Positions 6,324 through 9,911 of a stretch of 9,911 nucleotides of DNA are shown in pieces. The translations under genes were made by a program, and so were the position numbers. The notes beneath the pieces are model-generated. The model saw only the letters and a program-made list of their open reading frames with translations. It did not search any database and was not told the DNA's origin. This stretch comes from an uncultured Clostridia bacterium (lineage in GTDB: Bacteria; Bacillota; Clostridia; Oscillospirales; CAG-272). The DNA lies in assembly GCA_947304475.1 (NCBI GenBank), contig CAMZBE010000024.1, forward strand, positions 1 through 9,911. Direction: 5' to 3'. Every line of letters begins with the position of its first letter. Position 1 is the stretch's first letter.

Positions 6324-7109
6324 CTATGAATCATAAACAGACAGTTGTACGGCGCACTCTTCGGATAACCTTTTTTGGATTTCTGCGGCGTACTTTCCAT
6401 CCAGTTCAAACCCGATACCGTTCCGATCAAGGATTTTGGCGGCGACGAGCGTCGTTCCGCTCCCGACGAAAGGATCCAGAACGGTATCCCCGGGATTGCT
6501 GGACATTTTCAGAATGCGAAGGATCATAGGAAGCGGGTATACCGTCGGGTGCTGTAGATTCAGTTTCTTTTTCGTCATGTTGTTGACGCGGTCAAAATAC
6601 CAAACGTCAGTGGGATTCCGACCGGTCCCCCCCACGAGGCGCTTATCGTTTTTCGTGATGTATGGGATGCGGATTTCGTCCAGATTGAAGACGTAGTTGT
6701 TCAGATCTTTCACGCCCCAGAGAATGTTCTCGTATCGGCCGGACAAACGGTTGACGCAGTTCTGCATATTGTTGAAGGTCCACGTGATCATGTTGCGGAG
6801 TTTGAACCCTGCATCGCTCATGATTTGGTACCCGATAAACGGCAACGGAAGGATTTCTTTGTCTTTTCCGTACGGAACGGGGGAGAGGTTCAAAAAGAAA
6901 CTGCCGTCTGGAGTGAGGATACGAAACACTTCTTGCGTAACTTCACGGATCAGGTCTTCCCAATCGTTCAGGGCGATCCTGTCCTTGTAGGTACCGTACG
7001 GCTTGTCAATGTTGTACGGCGGAGAGGTCACAACAAGTTTCACGCTTCCGTCCGGAACTTCTTTCAGGAGTTCGCGGCAGTCGCCTATTTTATAAACGAT
7101 TTCAGACAT
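6324..7109 (-). CDS. DNA amino-methyltransferase, beta class (N4-cytosine or N6-adenine), second of two
   Basis: A 261-residue enzyme transferring a methyl group from S-adenosylmethionine to an exocyclic amino group in DNA. Motif IV is TSPPYNI (28-34) near the N-terminus and the SAM-binding motif I, DPFVGSG (212-218), near the C-terminus: the beta-class order (N6_N4_Mtase family). TSPPY is most typical of m4C enzymes, though m6A is not excluded. RNPTDVW (165-171) and HPTVYP (187-192) have counterparts in the neighbouring methyltransferase. The frame stays open further upstream to 7334, but AAGGAG seven bases before the ATG at 7109 and the family-like N-terminus (DC..LL..VPD.SV.LVVTSPPY) fix the start there. 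It overlaps the end of the first methyltransferase by 8 bases. It should protect one strand of the site cut by the downstream nuclease. It may be an m4C or m6A writer; methylation mapping would decide. Confidence 0.92.
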   Translation of the reverse strand: MSEIVYKIGDCRELLKEVPDGSVKLVVTSPPYNIDKPYGTYKDRIALNDWEDLIREVTQEVFRILTPDGSFFLNLSPVPYGKDKEILPLPFIGYQIMSDAGFKLRNMITWTFNNMQNCVNRLSGRYENILWGVKDLNNYVFNLDEIRIPYITKNDKRLVGGTGRNPTDVWYFDRVNNMTKKKLNLQHPTVYPLPMILRILKMSSNPGDTVLDPFVGSGTTLVAAKILDRNGIGFELDGKYAAEIQKRLSEECAVQLSVYDS

Positions 7110-7890
7110 CGGAGGTCTCCTTAATTTTGGCCAGTCGTCGGTTCGCAATAGCGCAGTACTCCGGAACGGTTTCAAATCCGATATAATGACGTCCGAGTTT
7201 TTTCGCAACGGCGGCCGAAGTTCCGCTGCCCATGAAAGGATCGAGAATGACGTCTCCTTTGTTGCTGCCGGCAAGAACGATCCTCTCGACCAATTCTTCG
7301 GGATACTGTGCGGGGTGCGAGGTCCTTTCTTCAAAATTGCCGGATACCATAGAGATCCGCCATACGTCGGTAGGGTTCTTCATTTGGGTTCTGTACCGAT
7401 CAGGCCGATAATTCAAAGCGGGGATTTTGACGTCGTCAAGATTGAACGTGTACTTGTCTTTATCCTTGACAAACCAGAATACGAATTCGTACCGGGGCGC
7501 AAATCGCCTGTTTGTAGAACCTCCCCAGTCGAAATTCCAGATGATCAGGTTCTTCAAATACATATCCGAAAAGAAATCCTGAATCCAGAACGGCGGCAAA
7601 ATCACGCCGTCTGCACAACGGTTTTTAATATTGATCCAAGCGGAGCCGTTGGGTTTCAGGACGCGTTTGCATTCTGAAAAAACGGTTTCCAGCATTTTTC
7701 GATAGACGGACTCGTCCATTTTGTCATCGTACTTCACGCCCTTGCTTTCCAGAATTCTTCCGTTCGCGGTCTTGTTTCCGTATTGAACGTCGATGTTGTA
7801 GGGCGGAGACGTCACCACCAAGTCCACGGACGAATCCGGTATGCGCCCCATATCTTCGCTGGAAGCATTATAAATAACGTCCAATTCCAT
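7102..7890 (-). CDS. DNA amino-methyltransferase, beta class (N4-cytosine or N6-adenine), first of two
   Basis: A 262-residue methyltransferase with the same layout as its neighbour: TSPPYNI at 27-33, SAM-binding DPFMGSG at 217-223, KNPTDVW at 161-167 and HPAQYP at 182-187. The pieces between motifs (target-recognition region) differ strongly from the neighbour, so the two should recognise different sequences or different strands. Two methyltransferases with one nuclease are typical of type II systems with an asymmetric site, where each enzyme modifies one strand. A weak ribosome binding site (AAGGCGGTG) lies about 10 bases before the ATG. It starts 39 bases after the AbrB-like gene ends, and its stop overlaps the start of the next gene, so the order of expression is regulator, methyltransferases, nuclease: methylation before cutting. 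Confidence 0.92.
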   Translation of the reverse strand: MELDVIYNASSEDMGRIPDSSVDLVVTSPPYNIDVQYGNKTANGRILESKGVKYDDKMDESVYRKMLETVFSECKRVLKPNGSAWINIKNRCADGVILPPFWIQDFFSDMYLKNLIIWNFDWGGSTNRRFAPRYEFVFWFVKDKDKYTFNLDDVKIPALNYRPDRYRTQMKNPTDVWRISMVSGNFEERTSHPAQYPEELVERIVLAGSNKGDVILDPFMGSGTSAAVAKKLGRHYIGFETVPEYCAIANRRLAKIKETSDV

Positions 7891-7929
7891 GTTTATAAAT
7901 CACCGCCTTCGCGTGCAGAGAAACACACG

Positions 7930-8136
7930 TCAATAGTTCCCATTGTCACGGGAAGAAGCATCGTCCTGGTCGTTTGCGGCAATCCGAAGAATGATTTCCT
8001 GGGTGGACGGATTCAAATAAATGTTAAACGTATCCCCGATTTTCACGGGGAGATTCGACAGTATCTGTTTCGGAAGACGGATTCGTAAATCCTTTTGCAA
8101 TGTATTACTATCCAGCAAAACCGCCTTGTTATCCAT
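7930..8136 (-). CDS. small AbrB/SpoVT-like DNA-binding protein, first gene of the restriction operon
   Basis: A 68-residue protein with the swapped-hairpin AbrB pattern: a beta strand and basic loop (KDLRIRLPKQIL, ~15-26), then VKIGDTFNIYL and EIILRI. Such proteins bind DNA as dimers, either as transition-state-type regulators or as antitoxins. No toxin partner is next to it, so a regulator of its own operon is more likely. Four codons upstream there is another ATG (8148), but the GGAGG at 8142-8146 sits 5 bases before the ATG at 8136 and would be inside the longer version, so 8136 is the start. The last ~14 residues are polar and probably disordered. Position and size match the controller (C) proteins of restriction systems, which are normally HTH proteins; that analogy is inference. 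Confidence 0.82.
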   Translation of the reverse strand: MDNKAVLLDSNTLQKDLRIRLPKQILSNLPVKIGDTFNIYLNPSTQEIILRIAANDQDDASSRDNGNY

Positions 8137-8151
8137 AGCGACCTCCATTTG

Positions 8152-8165
8152 GGCCGATATCGGCC
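8152..8165. promoter_or_regulatory. 14-base perfect palindrome in the operon leader, candidate operator
   Basis: GGCCGATATCGGCC lies between the expected transcription start (~8172) and the ribosome binding site (8142-8146) of the AbrB-like gene. A dimeric repressor could bind here, or the RNA could fold and mask translation. GGCC also recurs in the promoter spacer and could be a methylation target; the specificity of the linked enzymes is unknown. Confidence 0.5.
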
Positions 8166-8167
8166 TA

Positions 8168-8204
8168 ATTTCAGACTAATTATAGCACGTTTCTGGCCTG
8201 AAAT
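8168..8204. repeat. inverted repeat straddling the restriction operon promoter
   Basis: ATTTCAG (8168-8174) and CTGAAAT (8198-8204) are perfect inverted copies, centred on the -10 box and partly covering the -35. A dimer bound at both arms would block the promoter. Whether it is used is unknown. Confidence 0.4.
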
Positions 8205-8207
8205 CAA
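8179..8207 (-). promoter_or_regulatory. promoter of the restriction-modification operon
   Basis: On the - strand TTGATT (8202-8207), a 17-base spacer and TATAAT (8179-8184) with an extended -10 (TGC). It is the only clear promoter ahead of the five-gene operon. Transcription should begin near 8172, about 36 bases before the start codon of the AbrB-like gene. Confidence 0.88.
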
Positions 8208-8259
8208 GGGGCGAAAGAAAAAAGATTTGAAAAAAGAAAAAAGCAACACGCGTTGTCGG

Positions 8260-8296
8260 AAAAACGGAAAGCCCCGACACAGAATGGTGCCGGGGC
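8260..8296 (-). terminator. intrinsic terminator of the XRE regulator gene
   Basis: On the - strand, GCCCCGGCAC (8287-8296) pairs with GTGTCGGGGC (8271-8280) around CATTCT, one G-T pair, followed by TTTCCGTTTTT. It starts 11 bases after the stop codon. A second, weaker CAAC/GTTG stem with long T-runs lies at about 8230-8255 and may give backup termination. Together they insulate the restriction operon from the regulator gene upstream. Confidence 0.88.
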
Positions 8297-8307
8297 CGGG
8301 GTTGCGG

Positions 8308-9393
8308 TTACTTTTTTTCGTACTTTTCGAGCACTTTCACGTATTCCGGATCTTTCCGCAGTTCAACGTCGCGGTCCCAAGCAGAGGAGCGCGCCCAGCC
8401 GAGCCGACCGGCGAGTATGCTATCGCGGTCGCGCTCCCCGAGGGCAACGTCAAAGAGCGGCTTGTCGGAGGCGGCAAGTTCGTCGATCTTTTTCGACGCG
8501 GCGAGGGATTTGTCGAGGACACGGATCATGTCCGTGTTCTTTGCGCCGCGGGCGGGACGGTACTTCAGATCGTTCAGCAGCCGCCCGTAGATCGATTCCG
8601 CCTGCACGACGAGATACGCCTCCCCGCGTTCGCATCCGAGACGGAACAGTTCGTCCGCCGTCCCCTCGGTCTTTTGCAGCAATTCGTCGTACGGGACCGC
8701 CGGATCGAAGAAATAGGACTTCACGAGTTTGTCGGCGGCGAACCCGGCGAGTTCGTACATATTGTGTTTTGCCCAGTAGAGGAACTCCGGACGGTCCTTT
8801 TGGAACAACTGTTCATGCATCTGGTCGCAGGAATTGTACCAGCCGCCGCATTTTTCGCGGTGGATCTGCAGCGCCTCTTCGGTTTTGCCCTCGGCGTGGA
8901 GCAGGATCGCCTTCATCTTCCACGCGCCGAGACGCAGCCCGCCGTCGGTGCATCCCCCGATGATCTTGTCGCAGATCCGGGTGAATTCATCCTTGTATTG
9001 CAGCGCCAGATCCAGATCCGGCTCCGCGTCCTCGACGCCCCGCGACCACATATACCGGAACATAACGCGGTAGTCGTTCGGATAGACGCGGTAGGCGTCC
9101 TCGATCAGTTTTTTCGCCGCGCGCCAGTCCTGCCGATAAACCCGCCAGAATTCGGCGATCAGTTCTTCGATCTTTTGGTCGACCTTCTCCTTGTCGTAGC
9201 CCACCAGTTCGTCGAGCGACACGTCGAAGTAGTAGGCGAGCGGTTGCAGGAGCGTGATGTCGGGGTAGGTTTCGCCCCGCTCCCACTTGCTGACCGCGCC
9301 GCAGGTGACGTTCATCGCTTCCGCGAGTTGTTCCTGCGTGACGTTCTTTTCGGTGCGCAAGCGTTTGACGTTTGCGCCGATATTGATTTCCAT
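8308..9393 (-). CDS. XRE-family HTH transcriptional regulator with helical C-terminal region
   Basis: A 361-residue regulator. Residues ~5-65 are a Cro/C1-type helix-turn-helix: GANVKRLRTEKNVTQEQLAE followed by VSKWERGETYPDITLL and LAYYFDVSLDELVG, the classic XRE pattern. The remaining ~290 residues are rich in amphipathic helices with TPR-like spacing (RAAKKLIEDAYRVYPNDYRV, GKTEEALQIHREK), as in the Clostridia regulators whose C-terminal repeats bind a peptide or mediate dimerisation; the ligand is unknown. GGGAGG seven bases before the ATG at 9393 sets the start; a longer frame to 9435 runs over the dyad and has no ribosome binding site. Its own promoter and a 29-base dyad over the transcription start suggest autoregulation. 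GC content is high, like the genes at 1949-3410 and unlike the restriction module. Confidence 0.9.
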   Translation of the reverse strand: MEINIGANVKRLRTEKNVTQEQLAEAMNVTCGAVSKWERGETYPDITLLQPLAYYFDVSLDELVGYDKEKVDQKIEELIAEFWRVYRQDWRAAKKLIEDAYRVYPNDYRVMFRYMWSRGVEDAEPDLDLALQYKDEFTRICDKIIGGCTDGGLRLGAWKMKAILLHAEGKTEEALQIHREKCGGWYNSCDQMHEQLFQKDRPEFLYWAKHNMYELAGFAADKLVKSYFFDPAVPYDELLQKTEGTADELFRLGCERGEAYLVVQAESIYGRLLNDLKYRPARGAKNTDMIRVLDKSLAASKKIDELAASDKPLFDVALGERDRDSILAGRLGWARSSAWDRDVELRKDPEYVKVLEKYEKK

Positions 9394-9409
9394 AACGATA
9401 CCTCCCAAA

Positions 9410-9438
9410 AAAGTGTAAGCCGACGTCTGCTTCACTTT
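9410..9438. promoter_or_regulatory. 29-base dyad over the start of the XRE gene transcript, candidate operator
   Basis: AAAGTG-t-AAGC (9410-9420) and GCTTCACTTT (9429-9438) are inverted copies around a central GACGTC (9422-9427). The dyad sits between the -10 box (9440-9445) and the ribosome binding site (9401-9406), where a bound XRE dimer would repress. It could also fold as an RNA hairpin. Confidence 0.5.
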
Positions 9439-9439
9439 C

Positions 9440-9467
9440 AGTATAGCACAAAACCGGGCGAAGTAAA
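9440..9467 (-). promoter_or_regulatory. promoter of the XRE regulator gene
   Basis: On the - strand TTTACT (9462-9467), 16 bases, TATACT (9440-9445) with an extended -10 (TGC). The -35 is weak and the extended -10 should compensate. The start of transcription is expected near 9433, inside the dyad. Confidence 0.75.
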
Positions 9468-9730
9468 GGGATCGTCAGGAAACCGAAACGAAACCGCAGG
9501 TAAAAAAAAGAGCGCGGCGGGAAAGATCGGACGCGATTCGTGGGCGGTTTTCGAGCGTTTCAGGGCGACATGAAGCGAGGTACGGAAGCAGATCTCCTCC
9601 CACATCCGGATTACCCGGGACAAGTTGGTTCCCGCCTCGAGTTTTTCAATTGCAAGGGCGTCTCGCATCTCCTTTTATGCAAACCGAGAGAGAAAAACAA
9701 TGAAATTTGTATTTTATTCGTTTCTTTCTA

Positions 9731-9759
9731 TTGCATCTGAGAACATTTTATGCTATAAT
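9731..9759 (+). promoter_or_regulatory. sigma-A promoter reading out of the window
   Basis: TTGCAT (9731-9736), 17 bases, TATAAT (9754-9759) with an extended -10 (TGC). Transcription should begin near 9766. The product lies mostly beyond the right edge: an untranslated leader or a non-coding RNA. Confidence 0.8.
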
Positions 9760-9832
9760 ATGACACGGGAATGCTTAGTATTGGTGTTATACGGTGTCTT
9801 TTTTTGTAAGAAATATCAGAAAAACTATTATT

Positions 9833-9864
9833 AAGGATTTTACAAGCGTGTGTTTGTAATCCTT
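9833..9864 (+). other. hairpin in the transcript leaving the right edge
   Basis: AAGGA (9833-9837) plus TTACAA (9840-9845) pair with TTGTAA (9854-9859) plus TCCTT (9860-9864), with a 2-base TT bulge and an 8-base loop. No T-run follows, so it is not a terminator. It is about 65 bases after the expected start and could belong to a structured leader or small RNA that I cannot name. Confidence 0.5.
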
Positions 9865-9911
9865 GCTGCCCTGAATAGGTGGAGGAAGCAATATAGTCGA
9901 AACGTCCGTAT

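Larger units (their letters stand above)
9468..9911. other. right-edge stretch without a convincing gene
   Basis: No reliable coding region. A - strand frame at 9438-9668 (76 codons) starts with AAGGAG directly touching its ATG, leaving no spacing. It runs through the XRE promoter and matches no family I know, although its first ~45 residues (EKLEAGTNLSRVIRMWEEIC...) look protein-like and might be a gene remnant. On the + strand the stretch holds a clear promoter (9731-9759) and a downstream hairpin (9833-9864). A GGAGG at ~9881 has no start codon at a proper distance inside the window. Confidence 0.5.

Noticed and set aside
7110..7334. 75-residue N-terminal extension of the second methyltransferase
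   Set aside because: It overlaps the first methyltransferase gene, has no family resemblance, and a strong AAGGAG sits just before the ATG at 7109.
8095..9573. Open frame of 492 codons on the + strand opposite the XRE regulator
   Set aside because: It is antisense to a well-supported gene, covers two promoters and a terminator, and is composed of shadow residues of the GC-rich opposite strand.
9438..9668. 76-codon frame on the - strand upstream of the XRE gene
   Set aside because: The ribosome binding site touches the ATG, the frame covers the XRE promoter and the C-terminal part looks random. Only the first ~45 residues look protein-like, so at most a remnant.
9762..9805. GACAC/GTGTC stem followed by seven T, terminator-like
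   Set aside because: The left arm lies at or before the expected transcription start (~9766), so the hairpin would not be in the RNA; the stem is short and has a large asymmetric loop.
1..9911. CRISPR arrays, insertion sequences, integrase or attachment repeats
   Set aside because: No regularly spaced repeats, no transposase or integrase motif, and no direct repeats at the edges of the low-GC module were found by eye.

Overview
The window looks like a chromosomal segment of a fermentative, gut-type member of the Clostridia (Bacillota). This is inference from style, not from a marker gene. The signs are a tRNA-Asn with encoded CCA, strong AGGAGG-type ribosome binding sites, sigma-A promoters that often carry an extended -10 (TGnTATAAT), an EAL protein with the PAS-like tail common in Lachnospiraceae/Ruminococcaceae signalling proteins, and an XRE regulator with a helical-repeat tail. 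TGA ends five genes, so the standard bacterial code applies.

Layout, left to right. 106-220: tRNA-Asn(GTT) with its terminator. 221-632: a gene-free, GC-rich stretch with inverted repeats, ending in a strong promoter. 633-1850: an EAL (c-di-GMP phosphodiesterase-type) gene with a PAS-like C-terminus, interrupted by one in-frame TGA. 1949-2830: a potassium-channel-like protein whose 2-TM pore with TIGFGD filter is attached to six extra hydrophobic segments. 2871-3410: a GNAT acetyltransferase, followed by a 15-bp hairpin.

3447-8207 is a compact, lower-GC module placed between two hairpins. On the + strand, from a perfect TTGACA-17-TATAAT promoter, lies a member of the tRNA-guanine transglycosylase (TGT) superfamily (3586-4947). 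It keeps both catalytic aspartates and the zinc site and may be a DNA-modifying DpdA-like enzyme. Convergent to it, on the - strand, is one operon read from a promoter at 8179-8207: a small AbrB/SpoVT-like DNA-binding protein, two beta-class DNA amino-methyltransferases (TSPPY), a PD-(D/E)XK nuclease, and a shorter paralogue of that nuclease whose E and K catalytic positions are replaced. The operon reads as a type II (probably asymmetric-site) restriction-modification system with an active/inactive nuclease pair and an AbrB-type protein in the place of a controller. A shared bidirectional terminator (4952-4979) separates it from the TGT gene.

8308-9393: an XRE-family regulator (- strand) with its own promoter, a large dyad over its start region and a terminator. 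9468-9911: no convincing gene; a + strand promoter at 9731-9759 starts a transcript that runs off the window through at least one hairpin.

The candidate for something undescribed is the 3447-8207 module: a two-methyltransferase restriction system with a pseudo-nuclease partner, an AbrB-like leader gene and an adjacent DpdA/TGT-like base-exchange enzyme.
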